From Parvularcula marina (GTDB taxonomy: Bacteria > Pseudomonadota > Alphaproteobacteria > Caulobacterales > Parvularculaceae), in NCBI RefSeq assembly GCF_003399445.1, contig NZ_QUQO01000001.1:1175001-1239000 (forward strand): a stretch of 64,000 nucleotides of DNA, in the 5' to 3' direction. Position 1 is the stretch's first letter. Each line of letters starts with the position of its first letter. Below are positions 15,220 through 23,065 of the stretch, piece after piece. Below the pieces are notes generated by a model, which worked only from the letters and a program-made list of their open reading frames with translations, ran no database searches and was not told where the DNA came from. Made by a program: the position numbers and the translations under genes.

Positions 15220-16404
15220 ATGTCCTCCACCACGTCACGCATTCACGCACTCGATCTTGTCCGCGGGCTCGCCCTGATCATGGGCATCGCCTTTCACGCC
15301 GGGCTCAGTTTCTATCCGGGCCAGCAGGTCTGGGTCGTCATGGACAGCCAGCGCGCCGAAGGCATCGCCTGGACCGGCTACTGGCTTCACATGTTCCGCA
15401 TGACGACATTCTTTCTGATGGCCGGCTATTTCGGCCATATGGTCTATCACCGCCGGGGTGCAGGATATTTCATCCGCAGCCGCCTCAAGCGGATCGCCCT
15501 TCCGATGGTCGCCTTCTGGTTCCCGCTCCTCGTCGCCATGGGCACGGCAATGGGCTGGGGCTTCAGCAAGCAATATGGCATCCCGATGGATCAGCTGCCG
15601 CCCCCGCCGCCACTGACGGCTGAGACCTTCCCGCTGACCCATCTGTGGTTCCTCTACCTGCTGCTCGTCTTCTATGTCGTGATGCTGGTCGCGCGCCTGC
15701 CGCTGGCGCTCCTCGATCGCAATGGGACGCTTCGGCAGTCTGTCAGTAGCCTGATCTCCAAACTGCTCGGCTCGCCCCTCCTCGTGCTCCTGCTCTCTCT
15801 CCCCGTGGCAGCGAGCCTGTTTATGCATGAAGGGTGGGTCGAGTGGTTTGGGGTCCCAACCCCTGACATCGGCTTTGTGCCGAATACCCCGGCGCTTGTG
15901 ACTTATGGTCTGGCCTTCTGGCTCGGCTGGGTGCTCCAGCGCGAAAATCACGGGCTGATCCGGCTTTCAAAGCTCTATCTGCCTTATCTGGCAGTCGCGC
16001 TCGCGCTCACGGTTGGCGCGCTTTACATCCTGCACGGCATGGAGCGCACGAGCCCCCAGCTCGATGGGAATGACAAGCTCATCTACACAGGGCTCTATGC
16101 ACTCGCCATCTGGTTCTGGACCTTTGGCTTCATCGGTCTTGCCCTTCGCTTCTTCAATCGCCGTGGGCCGGTCGCGCGCTATATCGCCGACTCATCCTAT
16201 TGGCTCTATCTCATCCACCTGCCGATCATCATGGCGATGCAGGTCTGGATGCTGGACTGGAGCTGGCCGGCATATGCAAAATACGCCTTCATCCTGGGTA
16301 CCTCGATCCCAGTCATGCTGCTGAGCTATCAGATCATGGTCCGGCACACGATCATCGGTAATCTGCTCAACGGCCCGAGAAAGAAGAAGGAAGCATCATC
16401 ATGA
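15220..16404 (+). CDS. Acyltransferase 3 / OpgC-like membrane acyltransferase
   Basis: This 394-residue inner-membrane protein has about ten hydrophobic segments. It opens with the acyltransferase-3 signature RIHALDLVRGLALIMGIAFHAG (conserved R, D, R and His). It continues with FFLMAGYFG, the RLKRIALPM arginine motif and, near the end, SYWLYLIHLPI. These proteins acylate periplasmic glucans, polysaccharides or lipids. ATG 15220 has a strong purine-rich ribosome-binding site (GGGAGGGGAGAGG). The frame opens at 15163, but that codon lies within the double operator. Its stop overlaps the start of the next gene (ATGA), so it is coupled to a membrane protein and a winged-helix regulator. The acceptor is unknown. 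Confidence 0.88.
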   Translation: MSSTTSRIHALDLVRGLALIMGIAFHAGLSFYPGQQVWVVMDSQRAEGIAWTGYWLHMFRMTTFFLMAGYFGHMVYHRRGAGYFIRSRLKRIALPMVAFWFPLLVAMGTAMGWGFSKQYGIPMDQLPPPPPLTAETFPLTHLWFLYLLLVFYVVMLVARLPLALLDRNGTLRQSVSSLISKLLGSPLLVLLLSLPVAASLFMHEGWVEWFGVPTPDIGFVPNTPALVTYGLAFWLGWVLQRENHGLIRLSKLYLPYLAVALALTVGALYILHGMERTSPQLDGNDKLIYTGLYALAIWFWTFGFIGLALRFFNRRGPVARYIADSSYWLYLIHLPIIMAMQVWMLDWSWPAYAKYAFILGTSIPVMLLSYQIMVRHTIIGNLLNGPRKKKEASS

Positions 16405-17060
16405 CGGCGGAAAACGAAGTCTCGCAGGACGCCCCTTCGATTGATCAGGCCCGCGACGATCTTGCTTATCTCAGCTCGATCGTCGCCGACCGGAAGCCCT
16501 CGCTTCATGCCGCAGGCGTCCTTTATGGCTGGGCCGGCATTCTCTACGGCGCACAATGCCTGATCTCCTGGATCGGCATGGTGACGCCGCTCGAATATCC
16601 CCCCCTCCTCCATCTGGCCATCGGCATCCTGCCGACGGTCATTTTCCTTGTGATCTGTGTCGTCGTTTCTCGCACGAACAAGGTCAAAGGCTATGGCACG
16701 GGCTTCACCACCCGTGCCATCAGCAGCGTTTTCGGCGGGGCGGGCCTTGCCAATTTCGCGCTGGTCGCGGTCTTTGCGCTCGCGGCCTTCCGTCGGGAGG
16801 ATTACACGCTTTGGCTCTTCTACCCGGTCAGCGTCTGCGCCCTGCAAGGGGCCGTCTGGTATGCCGCCGCCGTCATGCGGCGGCGCTGGTGGATGGGATT
16901 TGTCGCGGCTGGTTGGCTCGTCTCAGCCGTCGTTGCCAGCCTCTTCACAGAGATGCCGCAGCATTACCTCCTTGTCCTGACCATTGCGCTCTTCGTCCTA
17001 ATGGCGTTTCCGGGCTATGCGTTCATGCGGATCAGCCGGACTGAGGAGGCCAGCGCGTAA
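16401..17060 (+). CDS. Integral membrane protein of unknown function
   Basis: This 219-residue protein has a soluble N-terminus with a helical DQARDDLAYLSSIVADRK segment. Six hydrophobic segments follow, near residues 38-58, 66-88, 105-130, 135-158, 163-183 and 188-205. The N-terminal motif (residues 20-45, ending SLHAAGVLYGWAGILYG) recurs in small membrane proteins encoded next to HTH_34-type winged-helix regulators. That fits here, because the regulator gene starts 2 bp after this stop. It overlaps the acyltransferase stop by 4 bp. No enzymatic motif is visible. It could be a partner that senses or anchors the regulator, which is speculation. Confidence 0.8.
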   Translation: MTAENEVSQDAPSIDQARDDLAYLSSIVADRKPSLHAAGVLYGWAGILYGAQCLISWIGMVTPLEYPPLLHLAIGILPTVIFLVICVVVSRTNKVKGYGTGFTTRAISSVFGGAGLANFALVAVFALAAFRREDYTLWLFYPVSVCALQGAVWYAAAVMRRRWWMGFVAAGWLVSAVVASLFTEMPQHYLLVLTIALFVLMAFPGYAFMRISRTEEASA

Positions 17061-17062
17061 AC

Positions 17063-17371
17063 GTGGCCGACTCAAGCATCGAAAAGATTGACGACATTAT
17101 CCACGGTCGTCTGCGTATGGGCATCATGGCCTATCTGATCAATGCTGATGCCGCTTCCTTCAGTGAGCTGAAAGAGGCGCTGTCCGCCTCTCAGGGCAAT
17201 CTGTCCGTGCAGATCAGGAAGCTGGAGGATGCAGGTTATATCTCCGTTGATAAGCGGATCGCCGACCGAAAACCCCTGACGACCGTGCGTCTCACCGATG
17301 AAGGCGAGAAGGCGTTCAAGGAATATATCAAGGCGCTGACGGATGTGCTCGGCCTGCCGCCAAAGACGTAA
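17063..17371 (+). CDS. Small winged-helix (HTH_34-like) transcriptional regulator
   Basis: This 102-residue protein consists almost entirely of a winged helix. Helix 1 is IIHGRLRMGIMAYL, the helix-turn-helix is SFSELKEALSASQGNLSVQIRKLEDAGYI, and the wing is KRIADRKPLTTVRLTDEG. A short C-terminal helix follows. It resembles the PF13601-type family, relatives of MarR/ArsR. It starts with GTG 17063, 2 bp after the membrane-protein stop and with GAGGAGG about 15 nt upstream. It probably autoregulates the three-gene operon through the paired TGAAC..GTTCA sites at 15147-15175. Confidence 0.88.
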   Translation: MADSSIEKIDDIIHGRLRMGIMAYLINADAASFSELKEALSASQGNLSVQIRKLEDAGYISVDKRIADRKPLTTVRLTDEGEKAFKEYIKALTDVLGLPPKT

Positions 17372-17386
17372 GCTCTGATCAGAGCT
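17371..17386. terminator. Bidirectional hairpin between convergent genes
   Basis: AGCTCTGATCAGAGCT is a perfect 16-bp palindrome (6-bp stem with GATC loop, or longer as DNA). It overlaps the stop codons of the winged-helix gene and the convergent GNAT gene. A short CTTT follows on the plus strand. It may act as a weak shared terminator. Confidence 0.45.
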
Positions 17387-17837
17387 CTTTCGTCATGCAC
17401 ATGCTGAAGCCGTTGTCCTCATACTCGCCAAAGGGTGGACATTCGACAAACCCGAACTTGCGATAAAGCGCGTGCGCGGCATGAAAGGGCGCCGTCCGGC
17501 CAGTCTCAAGACTGATCCGCGTAGCGCCATCATCAGTCGCAATCTCAAGAAGATGCGCAAGAATCATCCGGGCGACACCGCGGCGGAGTTGATCAGGCGC
17601 CGAGCGCATCGACTTGATCTCGGCATGATCTTCACTGAGCTTTTTAACCGCGCCAATGCCGAGGAGCATCTCCCCTTCCCAGACGCTGAAGAAGCGGACA
17701 CCAGGCTGACGCAAGCCTTCTTCGGGCAGGGCAAAAACCATGTCGGGCGGCGAGTTCCGCCGGGCCTCTTCAATGTGAAAGATGAGCAGCGCTTTTACCG
17801 CCGGATGATCAAGCCCGCCTTCAGTGATCTTCATCAT
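17379..17837 (-). CDS. GNAT N-acetyltransferase
   Basis: This 152-residue single-domain GNAT has the central strand GIGAVKKL, the acetyl-CoA loop near residues 78-95 ([24 protein letters not shown], with RRGVA in place of R-G-x-G-x-A) and the C-terminal LYRKFGF helix. The family member closest by eye is YsnE/PaiA-like. Its ATG overlaps the ttcA stop (ATGA at 17834-17837), so it is translationally coupled to ttcA, a common arrangement with no evident functional link. The substrate is unknown. Confidence 0.87.
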   Translation of the reverse strand: MMKITEGGLDHPAVKALLIFHIEEARRNSPPDMVFALPEEGLRQPGVRFFSVWEGEMLLGIGAVKKLSEDHAEIKSMRSAPDQLRRGVARMILAHLLEIATDDGATRISLETGRTAPFHAAHALYRKFGFVECPPFGEYEDNGFSMCMTKEL

Positions 17838-18670
17838 GCCCCACCCGGCCTGAGCCCGGCAAAATCGAACAGTTCGGGATCAAGCAGATGCCCCGGACGG
17901 GTAGTGGTAAGCGCCCTGAAGATCGTCTCTTTGCGTCCCGGATGGCGCTCTTCCCACCGGGCCAGCATCTCTTTGACCTGCTGGCGCTGCAGCCCATCCT
18001 GTGAACCACACAGCGTACACGGAATGATCGGATAGGCCATGGCGCGCGCAAACTGAGCGATATCCTCCTCCCCGGCCAGCGCCAGCGGGCGCAAGGTGAG
18101 AAGATCGCCTTCATCATTCAGGAGCTTGGGCGGCATCGCCTCTAAGCGACCGCCAAAAAAGAGATTGAGGAAGAAGGTCTCAAGGATATCATCACGGTGA
18201 TGGCCAAGCACGATGGCCGAACACCCCTCCTCCTGCGCCACGCGATAGAGATGCCCCCGCCGCAGACGCGAGCAGAGCGAACAGAGGGTTGCTCCCTCCG
18301 GTGTCTTCTCAATAACGGTGGAATATGTGTCTTTCGTCTCGATACGGAGTTTGATGTCGAGCGCATCAAGATAGTCCGGCAGGACATGTTTGGGGAAACC
18401 CGGCTGGCCCTGATCGAGATTGCAGGCGACCAGATCCGCCGATAACCGCCCCTGCGCGATCAGGTCGAGAAGCACCGTCAGAAGCGCATACGAGTCCTTC
18501 CCGCCTGACAGGCAGACCAGCCAGCGCGGCCGCGCCTCTCCGGCCGTCATGCCGTAGCGGTTGATCGCTTCTTCTGCCTGCCGCGCCAGACGTTTGCGCA
18601 GGCGGCGAAAGCCAACCGTGTCAGGGGCATTACTGAACAGCCGGGAAAGGGGCTTGGTGTCAGACATCAT
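17834..18670 (-). CDS. ttcA: tRNA 2-thiocytidine(32) synthetase TtcA
   Basis: This 278-residue PP-loop ATPase has the nucleotide loop [11 protein letters not shown] near residues 52-62. Two CxxC motifs that bind the Fe-S cluster are CSLC near 131 and CTLC near 215, followed by [33 protein letters not shown] is the other TtcA hallmark. It thiolates cytidine 32 in several tRNAs. Two Met codons open the frame (18670 and 18667). The GNAT gene follows with a 4-bp overlap; rlpA is 73 bp upstream on the same strand. Confidence 0.96.
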   Translation of the reverse strand: MMSDTKPLSRLFSNAPDTVGFRRLRKRLARQAEEAINRYGMTAGEARPRWLVCLSGGKDSYALLTVLLDLIAQGRLSADLVACNLDQGQPGFPKHVLPDYLDALDIKLRIETKDTYSTVIEKTPEGATLCSLCSRLRRGHLYRVAQEEGCSAIVLGHHRDDILETFFLNLFFGGRLEAMPPKLLNDEGDLLTLRPLALAGEEDIAQFARAMAYPIIPCTLCGSQDGLQRQQVKEMLARWEERHPGRKETIFRALTTTRPGHLLDPELFDFAGLRPGGA

Positions 18671-18743
18671 CGCGGCACATCAACATCATCAAACAATTCA
18701 TCGAGCATCATCTCCTCCCGGAGACCTCTCAACAAGCAAAGAA

Positions 18744-19265
18744 TTATCTGATGTAGATGCAGACTTCTGTCGTACCGTCAATGACAAGGCCGATATCCTC
18801 TGCCGCGACGCGCGAAATATCCGTGATCCTGCCGGGCGTGAACGGCCCCCGGTCATTGACGACGACATTGACGGAGCGATTATCATCCGTCCGCACAACA
18901 CGTATTTTTGTGCCGAAGGGCAGCGTCTTGTGAGCGGCTGTATATTTCAGCGGATCATAGGGCTCGCCGCTTGAAGTCCCGTTCCCGGCGAGAGAATCCG
19001 CATAGTAGGATGCCCGGCCGCATTCAAAGGGATCCCCAGAGGGCTGCGGCACCGGCGTCTTGATGACTTCCGGTTTGCTCGTCGTCTCAGGCACAGTCTC
19101 GCGAGTGGCAGGTTTCTCGACTTGATCCGTGGCCACATCATCTGCCGCCGCCGGCAAAGATACAGGATCATTATCGATGCCGAAAAACTCCGCACCGAAC
19201 GGCACGAGGAAAGCCAATCCCCCGATGATCAGGGATGCTCGTATCCGTCCAATAAAGCTCTTCAC
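18744..19265 (-). CDS. RlpA-family septal ring lytic transglycosylase-like protein
   Basis: This 173-residue protein has an N-terminal membrane anchor or uncleaved signal (residues 8-28), a Pro/Thr-rich linker of about 50 residues, and a C-terminal double-psi beta-barrel. The barrel carries the RlpA signatures GRASYYADSLAGNGTSSGEPYD, LPFGTKIRVVRTDDNRSVNV, NDRGPF and ISRVAAEDIGL. RlpA proteins cleave denuded peptidoglycan glycan strands at the septum. There is no C-terminal SPOR domain and no lipobox, so localisation may depend on the N-terminal helix. The start is GTG 19265 with GTGAGG just upstream. A CCCCC-8-GGGGG hairpin (19273-19290) lies right against that ribosome-binding site. Confidence 0.88.
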   Translation of the reverse strand: MKSFIGRIRASLIIGGLAFLVPFGAEFFGIDNDPVSLPAAADDVATDQVEKPATRETVPETTSKPEVIKTPVPQPSGDPFECGRASYYADSLAGNGTSSGEPYDPLKYTAAHKTLPFGTKIRVVRTDDNRSVNVVVNDRGPFTPGRITDISRVAAEDIGLVIDGTTEVCIYIR

Positions 19266-19329
19266 GGCCTCACCCCCGCAAAACAGGGGGCTAGAATACG
19301 CCTAAAAGGGGCTTACTGGCAAATTGGCG

Positions 19330-19641
19330 TTAAACTATCACAGACCAGGCGGCCTCATCGCCGACCACCGTCATCCACTCGCGGATCGACCAGGAGGTCA
19401 CAAGACCGTTGGTGACGTAAGGATCTGCCTGAACAAAAGCCCGTACATCACTGTCATCAGGGCATTTGAAGATCAGAACTGCCTTATCCGCAGGGTCGAC
19501 CAGGGCTCCCCCTAGCACGAGCCTCCCATCGGAAGCGTAGAGCTGCGCGAGGCCGAGATGTTCAGCCCGATAGCCGCCACGACGATCAAGATAATCGCTC
19601 GACAGCTCATAAGTCAGGAGGAAATGTTTATCGTCAGTCAT
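19330..19641 (-). CDS. YciI-like (YCII domain) protein
   Basis: This protein of about 103 residues has the ferredoxin-like YCII fold. It starts with KHFLLTYELSSDYLDRR, followed by R-x-EHLGLAQ with the family His, then GALVDPADKAVLIFK, and an FVQADPYVTNGLV segment containing the conserved Asp-Pro-Y/F. The family is small and mostly uncharacterised; some members are dehydrochlorinase-like. ATG 19641 (MTDDK) is preferred over the upstream ATG 19650. It is encoded between the serine hydrolase and rlpA on the same strand. Confidence 0.88.
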   Translation of the reverse strand: MTDDKHFLLTYELSSDYLDRRGGYRAEHLGLAQLYASDGRLVLGGALVDPADKAVLIFKCPDDSDVRAFVQADPYVTNGLVTSWSIREWMTVVGDEAAWSVIV

Positions 19642-19683
19642 CTCCTCCATCTAGGGACGGAGGAGATGATCGCCAAGTTGTGA

Positions 19684-20790
19684 TTAGCGGGCCGCGTCGA
19701 GCTTCCGCTCGATCAGGGGCTGGATCGCCTGCTCGAGCTTCACGCTCTCTGTTGCTGGGCGCAGACCGCCCTTAGGGCGTTCCTGAATGGCAATGACACC
19801 ATAATAGCCGCGCCCCATGTCGATCCAAGGAGTCCAGCCGAATGCGCCGGGGCTTGAGACGATCGGAGTTTGGGCACAGCTCTCCGTAAACGTCCCATCA
19901 CATTCAACCCACATGCCATGCGCATAGTGCCAGTCGAGCCCTTCCGTCCCGGCGGTCACCGGCCGCACTTCAAACCGCGCATCCGCCGTGCGGTCCTTCG
20001 TCCAGTCATCAAGATCCGTGACAATCTTCCCTTCAAGGATCGATTGAAGAAGGCGCGCTGTATCTTCCGCCGTTGACCTGGCCCCACCGGAGGCACGCGC
20101 GTTTTGCGGGCTCGGTGCGATGAATTGCGTCTTGGCGCTCAACCCGGCAGGCCGGGCGACAGTTTCGCGGAACAGCTGGTGATAGGCTTTGCCCGTTGCC
20201 TGTTCGGCCATGGCGGCGGCAATCTGCATATGAGCCGGGCCATAGAAAAAGGCTTCACCCGGCGCTGTGCCCTGTCCCTTATTATAGAACTCCATGGCGC
20301 AGGCATCGACCGAACTCTTCCGGTCACGGATGCATCCGCGCGACTCCGCGCCATCATTAAACCCGGAGGTGAAGGCGAGAAGCTGGCTGAGCGTGACGTC
20401 CGAGCGGGGATCCGCCGGATCTTTCGTCCACCAGTCGAGATAATCCTGCGGCTGATCATCCCATGACATCACCCCTTCTTCTACGAGGCGGGTGAAGGTC
20501 AGCCCGGTCAGCATCTTGCTCGCCGAGGCGATGAAATACGCCTCATCACGGGGCAGATTGCCTTTCTCATATTCGTAGAAAATGCCGTCCGTCGTGCCGA
20601 TGATGACGCGGATATTCTCAAACGGCGCCGCCTCAATCGCGGCATCGACATCGCGCCACTCGGTTGCGGCAGGTAGCGACGAAGCGGCGGGCATTTGTGA
20701 GGAAGCCGCTTCGCCGCTGGCTGCACAGGCGGAGACCATGCCTGTCGCCAGGCCAAGAAGAAGTAGTGAGACGCGATTTCTAGTGGGCAT
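19684..20790 (-). CDS. Class C beta-lactamase-like serine hydrolase, lipoprotein
   Basis: This 368-residue exported protein has a lipobox (VSAC) after a hydrophobic signal at residues 8-22, so it should be lipidated. The beta-lactamase/transpeptidase-like domain shows the SxxK motif in IASASKMLTG near residue 90 and a Tyr motif YGPAHMQIA near 200. A C-terminal region replaces the usual KTG with a Gly-rich FGWTPWIDMGRGYYG segment. Family members include esterases, D-aminopeptidases and EstB-like enzymes, so antibiotic hydrolysis should not be assumed. ATG 20790 is chosen because it gives the compact signal peptide; an in-frame ATG lies at 20811. A strong inverted repeat at 20833-20850 sits in its promoter region. 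Confidence 0.85.
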   Translation of the reverse strand: MPTRNRVSLLLLGLATGMVSACAASGEAASSQMPAASSLPAATEWRDVDAAIEAAPFENIRVIIGTTDGIFYEYEKGNLPRDEAYFIASASKMLTGLTFTRLVEEGVMSWDDQPQDYLDWWTKDPADPRSDVTLSQLLAFTSGFNDGAESRGCIRDRKSSVDACAMEFYNKGQGTAPGEAFFYGPAHMQIAAAMAEQATGKAYHQLFRETVARPAGLSAKTQFIAPSPQNARASGGARSTAEDTARLLQSILEGKIVTDLDDWTKDRTADARFEVRPVTAGTEGLDWHYAHGMWVECDGTFTESCAQTPIVSSPGAFGWTPWIDMGRGYYGVIAIQERPKGGLRPATESVKLEQAIQPLIERKLDAAR

Positions 20791-20832
20791 TTCGGTTCCT
20801 CCCTTGGCCACGGCTTCACACTGCCGGGCCTA

Positions 20833-20850
20833 TGTAACTTGAGTGTTACA
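20833..20850. promoter_or_regulatory. Inverted repeat TGTAAC-6-GTTACA upstream of the serine hydrolase gene
   Basis: A perfect 6-bp inverted repeat with a 6-bp spacer lies 43-60 bp ahead of ATG 20790. A second, weaker copy (TGTACC..AGTAACA, 20855-20871) sits directly beside it. The layout suits a TetR-type dimeric repressor. No regulator gene is adjacent. Confidence 0.55.
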
Positions 20851-20875
20851 TCTATGTACCGAAGAGTAACAGACC

Positions 20876-21919
20876 TCAAATCCCGAAGGCAGGGGCGTAA
20901 TGAAGCTTTGCCCCACTAATGCCTGTGAGTTGACCGTTCGGATCCGAAAGCATGAAGGCATCGCCCACTTCGGCAAAGGGGGATTGAAGGTGTGCCCGCG
21001 CCGCCGCGGCGGAAAATCCGAACCTCGGATAATAGGCGGGATGCCCGAGAACGACCGTCACACCGGCGCCTTGCCCCTGCCACCAGCTCAGCGCCGCCTC
21101 GCACAGGATCATGCCGAGGCCTTTCGACTGTGCATCAGGCCGCACCGAGACCGGCGCCAGTGACGCCGCCATGATCTCACCGTTCAGCGTCTCAAGCGGC
21201 AGGCGGGAAAGCGCGACATGCCCGGCGACCTGTCCGCCCTCAATCGCTACAGCTTCGAACAGCATGTCATCATCGGCACGAAGACGGGAGACGAGGTCCG
21301 CTTCGTCCTCCTGCCCGAAAGCGGCACGGATCACATCGAGAGAAGCAGCTGCGCTTTCGTTCGTCAGCTCTGTGACGATCTTCGGACCTGCCCGTCCCTC
21401 ACGGCGGAAGATAAATTCATGATCCTCATGAGCGCCGACAAGAAATGTGTACTCGCCGCATTTCTCGAAGCCAAAGCGACGATAGAGTTTCTGTGCACCG
21501 TCATTATCGGAATAGACACCAACATAGAGCGGATCATGTCCCCTCCCCTCCAACCAGGCGAGCATGGCGCGGTGCAATCGTGAACCTAGCCCCTGCCCCT
21601 GATGGCCCCCGCGGACATAGATCCGCTTGACCTCTCCGTCCAAAGAGCCCGGATCTTCGACCGGTAATGTGTTGGGACCAGCAACGCCGTAGCCTGCCAG
21701 CGGCCCGTCGCCATTGCGGATCACCCAGATCGCAACATCGCGCTCTGATAGAGCGTGGGCGTACCATTCAGGCGAGTGAAACTCGCTGAGGAAGGCTTCC
21801 AGATTTTCAGGGGTATAAAGATGACCGAATTTTTCGGTGAACGTCTCCCGGCCGATATCGGAGAGGGCTAGGGCATCTTCTGCATCGGCGCGGGAGAGTA
21901 GGAACGGAGACTGCGTCAT
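20876..21919 (-). CDS. Protein with two fused GNAT acetyltransferase domains
   Basis: This 347-residue protein carries two GNAT domains in tandem. Domain 1 (about residues 5-165) has RIYVRGGHQGQGLGSRLH as its acetyl-CoA loop and KLYRRFGFEKCG as its C-terminal helix. Domain 2 (about 180-345) is YhbS-like, with LAPVSVRPDAQSKGLGMILCEAAL and GHPAYYPRFGFSAA. Both loops keep the Q/R-x-x-G-x-G/A pattern, so both may bind acetyl-CoA. Tandem GNATs include mycothiol synthase-like enzymes and some antibiotic acetyltransferases, but the substrate here is unknown. It lies upstream of the serine hydrolase on the same strand, with the operator-bearing gap between. Confidence 0.87.
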   Translation of the reverse strand: MTQSPFLLSRADAEDALALSDIGRETFTEKFGHLYTPENLEAFLSEFHSPEWYAHALSERDVAIWVIRNGDGPLAGYGVAGPNTLPVEDPGSLDGEVKRIYVRGGHQGQGLGSRLHRAMLAWLEGRGHDPLYVGVYSDNDGAQKLYRRFGFEKCGEYTFLVGAHEDHEFIFRREGRAGPKIVTELTNESAAASLDVIRAAFGQEDEADLVSRLRADDDMLFEAVAIEGGQVAGHVALSRLPLETLNGEIMAASLAPVSVRPDAQSKGLGMILCEAALSWWQGQGAGVTVVLGHPAYYPRFGFSAAAARAHLQSPFAEVGDAFMLSDPNGQLTGISGAKLHYAPAFGI

Positions 21920-21937
21920 GCAGTCTCCGTAATCGAG

Positions 21938-22633
21938 TTACATGCTTTTGCCGACCGAAAAGACCAGCGTGGACGTATTATCCATGAGGGCCGTCGTGCC
22001 GTAGTAAGTCAGGCCAAGATCAAGACCCGTCTTCGGACAGGAGTATGTCGCACCAGCGCTATAGTCCTGATAATCCTGGTTCATATTCTCTTCGAAGCTG
22101 CTGACACCATAAGTGAAGTCGACAGAGACGTTCTCGCCGGCCGCATAGCTGAGCGAGCCGAGATAATAGAGAGACTCACCGGTCTCGCCGTAGAATTCCG
22201 GCGAATAGGCAACCGAGATGCCAGCATCGAGGACGCCGCCGAACGATTTCGACAGGCCGCCATAGATTTCATAGAAATCCTGCTGGCCGCCGCCGATATC
22301 CGGGGAGTCCGGATAGGCGTAGTAGATTGCGCCCACATCATAGGAAATCGTCTCGGTGATGCTGCCCGCATAACCACCATAGAAGTCGATCTCCATCGTG
22401 GTGTCGTCGCCGAAATCGACGCTCGATGCCCAGGTGCCGCCATACCAGCCGCCATAGGAGACATCGAACCCGCCCTGAATGGCAGGTCCGTCATCCGTCT
22501 GGGTGATCCCGCGATAGACATAGTTGGTCGTGAGCGCGACATTCGCGCTGACTTCCGCCTCCTGGGCCTGAACGCCCGTTACTGATGCCACGATGGCGCC
22601 AAGCGCCACGACAGCCCGCAAACCCTGCTTCAT
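21938..22633 (-). CDS. TorF-family putative porin
   Basis: This 231-residue outer-membrane protein has a cleavable signal (hydrophobic core near residues 6-18, VQA cleavage). A beta-barrel with alternating aromatic strands follows and opens with the TIGR02001 signature NVALTTNYVYRGITQTD. Repeated amphipathic strands such as GGFDVSYGGWYGG and DFYGGYAG are visible. These proteins are thought to be porins in alpha- and gammaproteobacteria. ATG 22633 has AAGGAG a few nt upstream; the frame is open to 22699, but that part lacks signal character. Expression could involve the perfect palindrome CACAATATTGTG at 22758-22769. Confidence 0.9.
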   Translation of the reverse strand: MKQGLRAVVALGAIVASVTGVQAQEAEVSANVALTTNYVYRGITQTDDGPAIQGGFDVSYGGWYGGTWASSVDFGDDTTMEIDFYGGYAGSITETISYDVGAIYYAYPDSPDIGGGQQDFYEIYGGLSKSFGGVLDAGISVAYSPEFYGETGESLYYLGSLSYAAGENVSVDFTYGVSSFEENMNQDYQDYSAGATYSCPKTGLDLGLTYYGTTALMDNTSTLVFSVGKSM

Positions 22634-23065
22634 TTTACCGCTCCTTGCTTGTTCCGGCGAAATTTCCCGCCCCGCCGGTCCCCCGGCCGAATCCAGCAAA
22701 AGCTAAATGCCGCACTGCACACTCGTAAAGCATTTTTTGCTAAGTGATGCTGTAACGCACAATATTGTGGCATTTTTGCACGTATTATTGGCGCGTTTTC
22801 GCGACTAACGGGCACAGAATAGCCATTCTGCGCATTAATCGGCGAGGATTCATGCCGGTCACATTGATTTCTGAATTGGAGTCCGCGCGGCGTTTGGCAC
22901 GCAGTGCGCCCACGCGAGTCGGCTGGCGATCAGCCTTCGCGGTCTATGCGAACCGCGCAGCTTTGAGATCCCACCGGGTTGCTACCGGCAGGATGAAGTA
23001 AATCAACAGAACCGCGATTCCATAGATAAAGAGAATGAAGAGGCCGCAGCACAAGAGTGCAGCGT
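22634..23065. other. Intergenic region upstream of the porin, downstream of nuoF
   Basis: About 430 bp lie between the porin start and the nuoF stop. The left half is AT-rich (22700-22850) and should contain the porin promoter. It includes the 12-bp palindrome CACAATATTGTG (22758-22769) and A/T runs. The right half contains a possible small membrane ORF on the minus strand (22944-23054). A plus-strand frame (22853-23001) overlaps it and is Arg/Ala-rich without family resemblance, so I leave it out. Confidence 0.6.
22944..23054 (-). CDS. Possible 36-residue single-pass membrane peptide after nuoF
   Basis: Immediately after the nuoF stop, in another frame, the minus strand encodes a compact peptide. 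It has a strongly hydrophobic stretch (CCGLFILFIYGIAVLLIYFI), then a short polar tail ending DLKAARFA. The best start I can see is TTG 23054; no ATG or GTG is available unless initiation occurs inside nuoF. Small membrane ORFs are known within alphaproteobacterial nuo operons between nuoF and nuoG, so this could be such a gene or a remnant. The lack of a standard start keeps confidence low. Confidence 0.3.
   Translation of the reverse strand: MCCGLFILFIYGIAVLLIYFILPVATRWDLKAARFA

Noticed and set aside
19684-20790. Antibiotic-resistance beta-lactamase
   Set aside because: The SxxK serine is present, but the KTG motif is not clear. The family includes many esterases and peptidases, so resistance is not supported.
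22765-23001. Plus-strand ORF between the porin and nuoF
   Set aside because: It is Arg/Ala-rich, without recognisable features, and overlaps the more membrane-like minus-strand frame and the porin promoter.
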